From Novosphingobium sp. (GTDB taxonomy: Bacteria > Pseudomonadota > Alphaproteobacteria > Sphingomonadales > Sphingomonadaceae), in assembly GCA_024236175.1 (NCBI GenBank), contig JACKKY010000001.1, positions 310,001 through 374,000 on the forward strand: DNA of 64,000 bases, given 5' to 3'. This document shows, in pieces, positions 1 through 6,018 of this stretch. Below the pieces are notes generated by a model, which saw only the letters and a program-made list of their open reading frames with translations, had not been told where the DNA came from and searched no databases. Made by a program: the position numbers and the translations under genes. Position 1 is the first letter of the stretch; each line of letters opens with the position of its first letter.

Positions 1-2
1 GC

Positions 3-83
3 TACAATGTGGTCAAACGCGTGCAAATGGTCATCCGCGCCATCTATGACGGGCACCTGCCGCTCAGCGAGCTTTTGCGCTGA
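3..83 (+). CDS. C-terminal end of a probable LuxR-type regulator (5' truncated)
   Basis: Only the last 26 codons are in the window, ending in TGA at 81-83. The visible tail contains VKRVQMVIRAI followed by a short Gly-His-Leu-Pro stretch. This resembles the last helix of GerE/LuxR HTH domains (consensus R-x-Q-A-V-x-x-A-x-x-x-G-x-L). Position directly upstream of an AHL synthase on the same strand supports a cognate LuxR regulator, since luxR-luxI pairs are the usual order. The fragment is too short for a firm family call, and another small regulator is possible. Confidence 0.4.
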   Translation, partial: YNVVKRVQMVIRAIYDGHLPLSELLR

Positions 84-99
84 CCGTTAACCATTGTCG

Positions 100-128
100 T
101 CAACCCCCCCTTTTGGGGGGATTGTTGA
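100..128. terminator. GC-rich hairpin between the regulator tail and luxI
   Basis: Six C (105-110), a TTTT loop (111-114) and six G (115-120), flanked by outer arms TCAAC (100-104) and GTTGA (124-128). There is no T-run after it, so a rho-independent terminator is only one reading. A symmetric operator (lux-box-like) for the downstream luxI is the other. It does not match the classical lux box. Confidence 0.45.
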
Positions 129-150
129 TCGCGGCATCTCTGAGGGAAAA

Positions 151-174
151 CCGCCTCAAGAAATTGAGCGGAGG
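151..174 (+). promoter_or_regulatory. Hairpin overlapping the luxI Shine-Dalgarno site
   Basis: Arms CCGcCTCAA (151-159) and TTGAGCGG (164-171) enclose a GAAA tetraloop (160-163). The luxI ribosome binding site GGAGG (170-174) begins inside the descending arm. Folding would partly hide the site 5 nt ahead of the ATG at 180. Sequestration is inferred. Confidence 0.4.
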
Positions 175-179
175 TCCCG

Positions 180-821
180 ATGAGCCTGAGCGGCCGGTAC
201 ATCACAGATTACACACGCAACGAGATCGTTAACGATTCCGTCCTGTTGCGCACGATGCATGAGGACCGGAAGTCCGTCTTCATCGACACTCTCCAATGGC
301 CCCTGCCGGCCCAGGGATCGATGGAGATCGACGAATTCGATCATGCCGACGCGGTATACCTCGCCGGCAAGGACTTCACCGGAACTCACCGCGCGTCGAT
401 CAGGTTGCTGGACACCGAAGGCCGGCACATGCTTTCCGACCTGTTCTCCTATCTCTGCGAAGGCGAAATCCCGCGGGGCCCGGATATCAAGGAAGTAACG
501 CGCTACACCCCTTCTCCCCGCGCCAAGGCAAGCGAGCGGCTGATCTGGCGCAACATGATGGCCCGCGCCGTGATCGAATACGGGCTGCTGACCGGCATCC
601 GCGCCTACACGGCAGTCTGCGACATCTCCTTCCTCAGCCAGTTGCTTGCGGTCGGGTGGCGCTGCGACCCCCTCGGCCTGCCGCAAAACATCGACGGTTC
701 GGTGATCGGCGCCTTCATCTTCTACGTCGAGGAGGATTCGCTCAGCATGTTCAAGCAGAGCTGGCGCTATCCGCGCCCGGCCTACGCGGCGATGCCCAAG
801 GAACTGCAGCACGCAGCCTGA
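180..821 (+). CDS. luxI: Acyl-homoserine-lactone synthase (LuxI family)
   Basis: A 213-residue protein expected to make an N-acyl-homoserine lactone from S-adenosylmethionine and an acyl donor in the cytoplasm. The LuxI signature is visible: R30, F34, W40, the acidic pair D51/D54, R75 in the RLLDT block, and E105/R108 in the EVTRY block, all spaced as in the family. Length is normal (190-230 residues). The start is set by GGAGG at 170-174. It is followed after 10 nt by a PhyH-family dioxygenase on the same strand, so the two are probably co-transcribed. Acyl-chain specificity cannot be predicted. Confidence 0.9.
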   Translation: MSLSGRYITDYTRNEIVNDSVLLRTMHEDRKSVFIDTLQWPLPAQGSMEIDEFDHADAVYLAGKDFTGTHRASIRLLDTEGRHMLSDLFSYLCEGEIPRGPDIKEVTRYTPSPRAKASERLIWRNMMARAVIEYGLLTGIRAYTAVCDISFLSQLLAVGWRCDPLGLPQNIDGSVIGAFIFYVEEDSLSMFKQSWRYPRPAYAAMPKELQHAA

Positions 822-831
822 GGAACGAGAA

Positions 832-1725
832 ATGTCCGAACCCTGGATAGTCGAGAACACCGTCAGCGATCAGGAACTGACCGACACCTTGCAGGAGCAT
901 GGTTTCGCAATCGTGCGCGAGGCGCTCGCCCCGGAGCAACTCGCCCTGCTTTACGACGAGCTGGACCAGCATTTCGCACAGGCCGAATACTGCGAAGGGC
1001 TGTTCTACGGCAAGACGACCAAGCGGTTCGGCCGGGTGCTGAGCAAGTCGCAACAGGCGCAACAGCTCGTACTCAACCGCTTCGCGCTCCAGCCCGCCCG
1101 CGCCATCCTCGGGCAGTCGTGCGAAGACATCCAGCTCAACCTGACACAAGCCATCGAGATTTCGCCCGGGTCGCTGTCCCAGGCGCCGCACCGAGACCAG
1201 GATATCTGGCTCGGTGCGGCACACCCGGGCGAGATGATGCTGAACGCCATGTGGGCGCTCGACGATTTCACCCGCGAGAACGGAGCCACGCTGGTCTGGC
1301 CGGGAACGCACCGCCGGCCGGACATGCAGATTCCCGACACCGACGGCGTTGCCGCCGTCATGCCCGCCGGATCGCTGTGCCTGTTCCTCGGCTCGACCAT
1401 CCACAACGGCGGAGCGAACTGGTCGGATCGGCCCCGGCGGGGCCTGGTAATGAGCTATTGCCTTGGCTGGCTGAAGCCATGCGAAAATCCCTGGTTGAGC
1501 TATCCGCCCGAAGTGGCGCGCGATTTCGCTCCCGAACTCGCGCGGCTGATCGGCTACCGGCAGGATTGCCCCAGTCTCAACAATGTGGACGGGCGGTGCC
1601 CGTCGGAACTGTTGTACAGGGAACAACCGAGACCGGCGTTCGTTGACAAGCTGTCAGAAGAGCAAATCGCGATGATTGAACAATTTAACGAAATGCAGCT
1701 GGCCTACAATTCGAAGGCAGCCTGA
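832..1725 (+). CDS. Phytanoyl-CoA dioxygenase (PhyH) family 2-oxoglutarate/Fe(II) oxygenase
   Basis: A 297-residue double-stranded beta-helix oxygenase. The Fe(II) facial triad is visible as H120-x-D122 and the distal H191 in STIHNGG, with R202/R203 placed to bind 2-oxoglutarate. A WPGTH block at 156-160 is also typical of PhyH proteins. It starts 10 nt after luxI with AGGAAC as ribosome binding site. Linkage of phyH-like genes to luxI has been noted in Novosphingobium-type sphingomonads, so it may act on the signal or on a product under quorum control. The substrate is unknown and is probably not phytanoyl-CoA itself. Confidence 0.85.
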   Translation: MSEPWIVENTVSDQELTDTLQEHGFAIVREALAPEQLALLYDELDQHFAQAEYCEGLFYGKTTKRFGRVLSKSQQAQQLVLNRFALQPARAILGQSCEDIQLNLTQAIEISPGSLSQAPHRDQDIWLGAAHPGEMMLNAMWALDDFTRENGATLVWPGTHRRPDMQIPDTDGVAAVMPAGSLCLFLGSTIHNGGANWSDRPRRGLVMSYCLGWLKPCENPWLSYPPEVARDFAPELARLIGYRQDCPSLNNVDGRCPSELLYREQPRPAFVDKLSEEQIAMIEQFNEMQLAYNSKAA

Positions 1726-1797
1726 TACGGAGACCGCGCGCCGATAAGATCCAGACGGACAAGGCGCGAGGACTCCTGATTTACAGGAGTCACGGCG

Positions 1798-2418
1798 ATG
1801 GGAGAACTGAAGCGTACCGTTCCGGCTGAATTCGGAACGAAAGGCGAGCGTCGAATCGAAGACCGGACGAAGACGACCGTCTACCGGCCGATCCTGTTCG
1901 AGACCGCCGAGCTTTCCGGTTTCTGCCTCTTGCGAGACCTCTCGGCCGGCGGAATGATGGGTGTCGTCTACACGACGCTTGCAGCGGCCCAACCCATCAC
2001 GATCGAGTTTCATCCGGACCTTGGCGTCCCGGGCATGATCGCGTGGTCGAGCGACGAGCGGGTCGGCGTCCGGTTCGATGCCGACATAGACGTGGCCCAT
2101 ACCATCGCCTTGCTCGGCAAGACCCATGCCGAAGGCTGGATCAAGCGCGCCCCGCGCCTTGCCATGGCATGCGAGGGCGAGGCCGTGACCGCCGATCGGA
2201 CACTGCCTTTCCGATTGCACGACATTTCCCAGCGCGGGGCCAGGCTGGAGCTCGCCGGAGTGAGAACCGGCGAAGAGGTTTCGATGCGGCTGGCCGGGCT
2301 CGAGCCGCACAAGGGCCTGGTGCGCTGGGTGCGCGACGGCAATGTCGGCCTCAATTTCCTGCGGCCTTACGGCCTTGAGGAACTGGCGCGCTGGGCGGTC
2401 TCGCGCCAATCGCGTTGA
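1798..2418 (+). CDS. Tandem PilZ domain protein (c-di-GMP receptor)
   Basis: A 206-residue soluble protein with two PilZ-like halves. The first carries basic residues in ERRIEDR near position 20 and the DLSAGG box near 49. The second has a DISQRG box near 142 but a less clear RxxxR arm. PilZ domains bind cyclic-di-GMP and switch motility, adhesion or exopolysaccharide output. The start is set by AGGAGT upstream of the ATG at 1798. It lies 72 nt after phyH, so it could belong to the quorum operon or have its own promoter. Two strong hairpins follow its stop. Confidence 0.8.
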   Translation: MGELKRTVPAEFGTKGERRIEDRTKTTVYRPILFETAELSGFCLLRDLSAGGMMGVVYTTLAAAQPITIEFHPDLGVPGMIAWSSDERVGVRFDADIDVAHTIALLGKTHAEGWIKRAPRLAMACEGEAVTADRTLPFRLHDISQRGARLELAGVRTGEEVSMRLAGLEPHKGLVRWVRDGNVGLNFLRPYGLEELARWAVSRQSR

Positions 2419-2475
2419 GAGCCGCGCCCGGCGCGGCTCCGGGAGGGCCGGCGGGTTCCTCTCCCCCCGCCGGCC
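2419..2475 (+). terminator. Two consecutive strong hairpins after the PilZ gene
   Basis: The first hairpin has perfect 9-bp arms at 2419-2427 and 2431-2439 with a 3-nt loop, starting one base after the stop codon. The second has perfect 10-bp arms at 2446-2455 and 2466-2475. No long T-run follows. They probably end the luxI-phyH-pilZ transcripts or protect the 3' end. The rest of the gap to 2720 holds no gene that I can see. Confidence 0.55.
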
Positions 2476-2720
2476 CCATCGCCGCGGATGTGCCCGGCGG
2501 CGGCGCTGTTTTCCACGGCTGATCGACCGGCTCCGCCCGGCCACCCGTGGCAATCGGGACAGCTGCTGTTAAGGTCGCGTTCTTACAGGCATACCGCGCG
2601 CGCAGGCTCTCGTCGCGAATCGCAGACACTTGTTTGACCGGCCCTCTTGTTTACCGCAGCCGGCTTGGGCATGGTCGCCGCAGGGGGGCGCCTCGCCAAT
2701 TGCGTATAAGGATCTCATAA

Positions 2721-4133
2721 ATGGCGCTTATCGTTCGCATCGTTTCATCCGACGGGAAAACTGTCGTCGCGAAAACCCTGCCCGCCCTCCCCAGTCATCT
2801 CAAGGTCCCGCCGGGCGCGAAAGTCGAAGTGATCGACAAGGACAGCGGCCAGAAATACTCCCTCCCGCAATATATCAACGCGCACGCCAATAACGCCGGG
2901 GAAGACGGCGAGGGCAACAGCGGCGACGCCAACGTCACGATCGAGCCGGTCGACAGCTGGCCCGAGGCGATCGCCTGGATGGATTCGCTTTCGGCGGCGA
3001 GCGAAGGCATGTCGATGGGCGAGCTGCCGACCGACACCTGGTACGCGCCCGAAGCCGGCAAGCAGGACGGCGAAGTCTTCGGCTGGGACAAGAACACGCT
3101 GCTGATCGGCGGCATCGTCGGCGCCGGCGTCGTCGGCGGAGCGGCGGCCCTGTCGGGCGGCGGCGGCGGCACCCGCGACGAGATCGCCCCGGTCGCGCCG
3201 ACCGGGCTCGATCTCGCGGCGTCCGACGACCTCGGCATCGCCAACGACGACAACATCACCAGCAAGACATCGGACCTGACAATCAGCGGCACCGCCGAGG
3301 CCGGCTCCACGGTCGAGCTGTTCCTCTCCAACGGCACCAGCCTGGGCACCGCCACCACCGGCAGCAACGGCAGCTTCACGCTCGACATCAGCCTCGAGAC
3401 GGGCGTCTACGCGATCACCGCGCGGGCGACGGACAACGCCGGCAACACCAGCTCGGCCTCCACCGCGCTCAACATCGCGGTCGACACCACCGCGCCCGCC
3501 GCGCCCACCACGCTCAACCTCACTTCGGCGGACGACAGCGGCCTTTCGAACAGCGACGACCTGACCAACCTCACCAGCGGCATCACCCTCACCGGCATTG
3601 CCGAGGCCGGCTCAACGGTCCGCCTGTTCGACGGCACCACCAGCCTGGGCACCACCGAGACGGGGGCCAACGGCAATTTCACCATCGACATCAACCTGAC
3701 CGAAGGCGTGCATTCGATCACCGCGGTGGCGACCGACCTGGCCGGCAACGAGGGCGAGGCGTCGAACGTGTTCACGCTCACCGTCGACACCACGGCACCG
3801 GCCCCGGTCTCGCTGCTGGACCTCGCCGCGGAAGACGACACCGGCGCGTCGAACACCGACAACGTCACGACCAAGACCACCAACCTGACGATCAGCGGCT
3901 CGGCCGAGGCGGGCTCGCAGGTGCAGCTGTTCGACGGGGTCAACGCGGTCGCCACGGTCACGGTCGACGGCAACGGCAATTTCGCGGCCGACCTCAACCT
4001 CGCGGTGGGCGACCACGCGATCACCGCGCGGGTGACGGACTTCGCCGGCAACACCAGCACCGCCTCGCCCGCGCTGGAAATCAGCGTGATCGAGGAGATG
4101 GCGGCGGCGTCCTCGGTCCAGACGTTCGGGTAG
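2721..4133 (+). CDS. BapA-prefix Ig-like repeat surface protein, compact form
   Basis: A 470-residue acidic, Thr/Ser/Asn-rich protein. The N-terminus (1-60) resembles the prefix domain of BapA/LapF-type adhesins. A glycine-rich hydrophobic stretch (about 127-150) follows, then three Ig-like repeats of about 100 residues (156-256, 257-357, 358-456). Each repeat ends near AGNxxxAS and begins with a DTTAPAP-like linker. Large relatives are type I-secreted biofilm adhesins with dozens of repeats and a C-terminal calcium-binding secretion region. This one stops 14 residues after repeat three and has neither a signal peptide nor a recognisable secretion signal. No type I transporter is in the window. 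Confidence 0.7.
   Translation: MALIVRIVSSDGKTVVAKTLPALPSHLKVPPGAKVEVIDKDSGQKYSLPQYINAHANNAGEDGEGNSGDANVTIEPVDSWPEAIAWMDSLSAASEGMSMGELPTDTWYAPEAGKQDGEVFGWDKNTLLIGGIVGAGVVGGAAALSGGGGGTRDEIAPVAPTGLDLAASDDLGIANDDNITSKTSDLTISGTAEAGSTVELFLSNGTSLGTATTGSNGSFTLDISLETGVYAITARATDNAGNTSSASTALNIAVDTTAPAAPTTLNLTSADDSGLSNSDDLTNLTSGITLTGIAEAGSTVRLFDGTTSLGTTETGANGNFTIDINLTEGVHSITAVATDLAGNEGEASNVFTLTVDTTAPAPVSLLDLAAEDDTGASNTDNVTTKTTNLTISGSAEAGSQVQLFDGVNAVATVTVDGNGNFAADLNLAVGDHAITARVTDFAGNTSTASPALEISVIEEMAAASSVQTFG
3187..4087 (+). repeat. Three tandem ~303-bp repeats inside the BapA-like gene
   Basis: The three Ig-like modules are encoded by in-frame repeats of about 303 bp. Shared blocks include the codons for ISG/TG-x-AEAGS-x-V, SLGT and AGN-x-x-x-AS. 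Such arrays expand and contract by recombination, so copy number may vary between strains. Confidence 0.7.
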
Positions 4134-4174
4134 GAATTCCGGCCGGGTAGCACCGGCAGAGTCCTTGTGGGTGC

Positions 4175-4196
4175 GGCCATGACCTCCGTCATGGCC
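4175..4196. repeat. Perfect 9-bp inverted repeat downstream of the BapA-like gene
   Basis: GGCCATGAC (4175-4183) and GTCATGGCC (4188-4196) around a 4-nt loop. It sits 5 nt before a much larger palindrome and may be part of the same termination region. Confidence 0.5.
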
Positions 4197-4200
4197 TTGC

Positions 4201-4278
4201 GGCACCGGCCCTCTCCCCCACCCGGCCACCCATGGAATTATCCTGCGCGGTGGCCGGGTGGGGGAGAGGGCCGGTGCC
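4201..4278. repeat. Perfect 30-bp inverted repeat with 18-nt loop
   Basis: Arm one (4201-4230) begins GGCACCGGCC and ends CCGGCCACC. Arm two (4249-4278) is its exact reverse complement, and the 18-nt loop is AT-richer. Sixty paired bases without a mismatch is far more than a terminator needs. It could be a mobile palindromic element, a transcript-end stabiliser or a recombination remnant. The following gene starts at 4397, and the palindrome lies outside its likely coding region. Confidence 0.8.
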
Positions 4279-4396
4279 GGGCGCAGGGTTTGCACCAGCA
4301 AACCCGAACCGACGCCACAAGACTCTCACCCCTGTCCTACAGCAGGCGGTTTCGGGCATAGGGGCGGGTTCCCCTCCCCTGTCCGGAAACCCCAGC

Positions 4397-5101
4397 ATGA
4401 TCGACACGTCCCGTCCCGACCCCGAGGATCCGAAGGCGCGCGCGAGGAAGGGCGCGCTGCCCGACTTCGCCCCCGTCCCGCGCAAGTGCAACCGGCACGA
4501 CGGCTGGACCGCGGAGCGCCAGCGCGGCTTCATCGAGGCGCTGGCCGATCTCGGCTCGGTCCGCGCCGCCGCCAACGCGGTGAACATGACGCCGGAAGGC
4601 GCCTACCAGCTGCGCCGCCACCCCGAGGCAGGCGGCTTCCGCAAGGCGTGGAAAGCCGCGCTGGCGCTCGGCGTGCAGCGGCTGGAAGACGTCGCCATGG
4701 ACCGCGCGCTGAACGGCGTGGAAGTGCCGGTGTTCTGCTTCGGCGAGCTGATCGACACGCGCCGGGTGTATAACGACCGGCTGCTGATGTTCATGCTGCG
4801 CAACCGCGCACCCAAACGCTTCGGCGAAGACGGGAGGATGAACCTGGCCGACCGCGCCTCGCTAGCCAATCTCGAGCGCGAGTGGCGCGCCCAGTGGGAC
4901 CGCGAACGCGCGGAGCTGGATCGCGAGCGCAGCAAGCAGGCGCAGGCCGGCATCGAGGAAAAGGTCGCCCGCTGGACGGAGCGCAAGCGCCTGGAGATGG
5001 CGAGGGCGATGCGCAAGGAATGGCTCCGCATCGGCGGCCCGCCCCCGCTCCCCGGCGAACCGGAATGGAAAGTTCCGGAGAAAGCGGACGATGAGGACTA
5101 G
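4397..5101 (+). CDS. Conserved hypothetical protein with N-terminal HTH-like region
   Basis: A 234-residue basic, charged protein. Residues 35-85 hold a helix-turn-helix-like stretch (ADLGSVRAAANAVNMTPEGAY), reminiscent of terminase small subunits and other DNA-binding folds. Residues 155-220 are Arg/Glu-rich and probably coiled coil. I recall similar proteins in many sphingomonad genomes but no known function. The ATG at 4397 is preferred because an upstream extension would run through the 30-bp palindrome at 4201-4278. A phage-derived origin is possible but not shown. Confidence 0.6.
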   Translation: MIDTSRPDPEDPKARARKGALPDFAPVPRKCNRHDGWTAERQRGFIEALADLGSVRAAANAVNMTPEGAYQLRRHPEAGGFRKAWKAALALGVQRLEDVAMDRALNGVEVPVFCFGELIDTRRVYNDRLLMFMLRNRAPKRFGEDGRMNLADRASLANLEREWRAQWDRERAELDRERSKQAQAGIEEKVARWTERKRLEMARAMRKEWLRIGGPPPLPGEPEWKVPEKADDED

Positions 5102-5106
5102 TCCCC

Positions 5107-5262
5107 GGCCTGCGACTAGCAGGCCGCAAGGCCGACCGGCCGCCCGCAGCGTAAGCGAGGATTTCGCACGCCGGATGGCGTGCGGACAACAAAGACTCGC
5201 GACCGCGCGCCTGCCCCCCGGAATTGATCCGGGGGAAGATGGCTAAGGGGCCGGATGGCCCC
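5107..5262. repeat. Cluster of four short perfect palindromes
   Basis: Hairpins lie at 5107-5125 (7-bp arms), 5166-5183 (GCACGCC/GGCGTGC, GGAT loop), 5215-5235 (CCCCCGGA/TCCGGGGG) and 5247-5262 (GGGGCC/GGCCCC, GGAT loop). Two share the same GGAT loop. They lie immediately after a gene and before a REP-like repeat, in a region with no credible reading frame. Confidence 0.6.
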
Positions 5263-5318
5263 GCCGGCGCTTGAGGCCAAACAAAAGACTCAGCCCCACA
5301 ATCCGAAACACCCACTCA

Positions 5319-5420
5319 CGTCACCCCTGCGAAGGCAGGGGCCCATCCAACGCCGCGACAGTACGCAACGCTGGGCGACGACGCCCCCTTATCTGGATCC
5401 CCGCCTGCGCGGGGATGACG
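5319..5420. repeat. REP-like dispersed repeat with two inverted half-units
   Basis: The left half starts CGTCACCCCTGCGAAGGC. The right half, read on the other strand, starts CGTCATCCCCGCGCAGGC. Each half is itself a small palindrome (CCCCTGC/GCAGGGG and CCCCGC/GCGGGG). This layout is typical of intergenic REP-type elements common in alphaproteobacteria. Its copy number in the genome cannot be seen here. Confidence 0.7.
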
Positions 5421-5514
5421 AGAAAAGAGAAGCCCCCCTCCCGCTTGCAGGAGGGGAGCGAGGCCCACCGAGCCGTCAGGTAAGGTTAATCCGCAGCGGA
5501 GTGAGTCCTCTCCT

Positions 5515-5854
5515 CTCCAGACCATCGATGTCGCAAAGGGCAAGAAGACCGACGTGAAGGTCCACGAGATGGAAGTGCCGGAAGTGAACGTCGCCTAGAA
5601 CCGCGCACGGACCCGACTGTCACAGGCCACCTTCGCTCGCAACATCGGCGTCGCCACGGGCACGCTGGCGAAGGAGTTGTTGCGCTAGCTTGCCCCCAAG
5701 CTACGCAAGACCGTGCGTCTAGGTCATCGTGCACTTGTCCAAGGGCTGGGAACAGCCCCTCCGAACACTGGATGCCCCAGCGCAGACACTACTGGAAATG
5801 CTGGATGCGGACCCTAAGGAGGAACTAGAAATGATCGAGCGGCAGGCAAGGTGA
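5515..5854 (+). pseudogene. Decayed XRE/HigA-type antitoxin
   Basis: Three fragments read in order. The first frame (to TAG at 5596-5598) contains VAKG and HEMEVPEVNV. The same frame continues RLSQATFARNIGVATGTL (to TAG at 5686-5688), which matches the XRE helix-turn-helix consensus LSQxxFARRxGVSxGTL. A shifted frame (5723-5854) gives GWEQPLRTLDAPAQTLL then LDADPKEEL, matching the WEQGRRxPxxPAxxLL and DxDPE blocks of HigA-like antitoxins. Two stops and a frameshift break the gene. No toxin partner remains upstream, where the REP-like repeat lies. Reading is by eye from the family consensus. Confidence 0.6.
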
Positions 5855-6018
5855 ACCCATCGAGAGAACGGCAAAACATGCCCCCAAATTCGCCGCTATC
5901 AAGAGATCAACGTTCCATCATGCTCAGTGGAAAGAGGGGACGGCAGCATTGCGAAGTCAGCGTAAAGATGTTGGACTGATACGAAACATCAACTTCATCG
6001 GCCAAATGGGTGGGGCGT
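5855..6018. other. Gap before the OLD-family gene; no gene seen
   Basis: This 164-bp stretch is AT-richer than the flanks and must carry the promoter of the nuclease gene. No clear -35/-10 pair or operator is convincing by eye. GGTGGGG just before the ATG at 6019 is the only plausible ribosome binding site. Confidence 0.4.

Noticed and set aside
100..128. Classical lux box upstream of luxI
   Set aside because: The palindrome is C6-T4-G6 and does not match the 20-bp lux box consensus; kept only as a hairpin.
5321..5420. CRISPR-like repeat
   Set aside because: There are only two inverted half-units, with no regular spacers or direct repeats; it fits a REP-type element.
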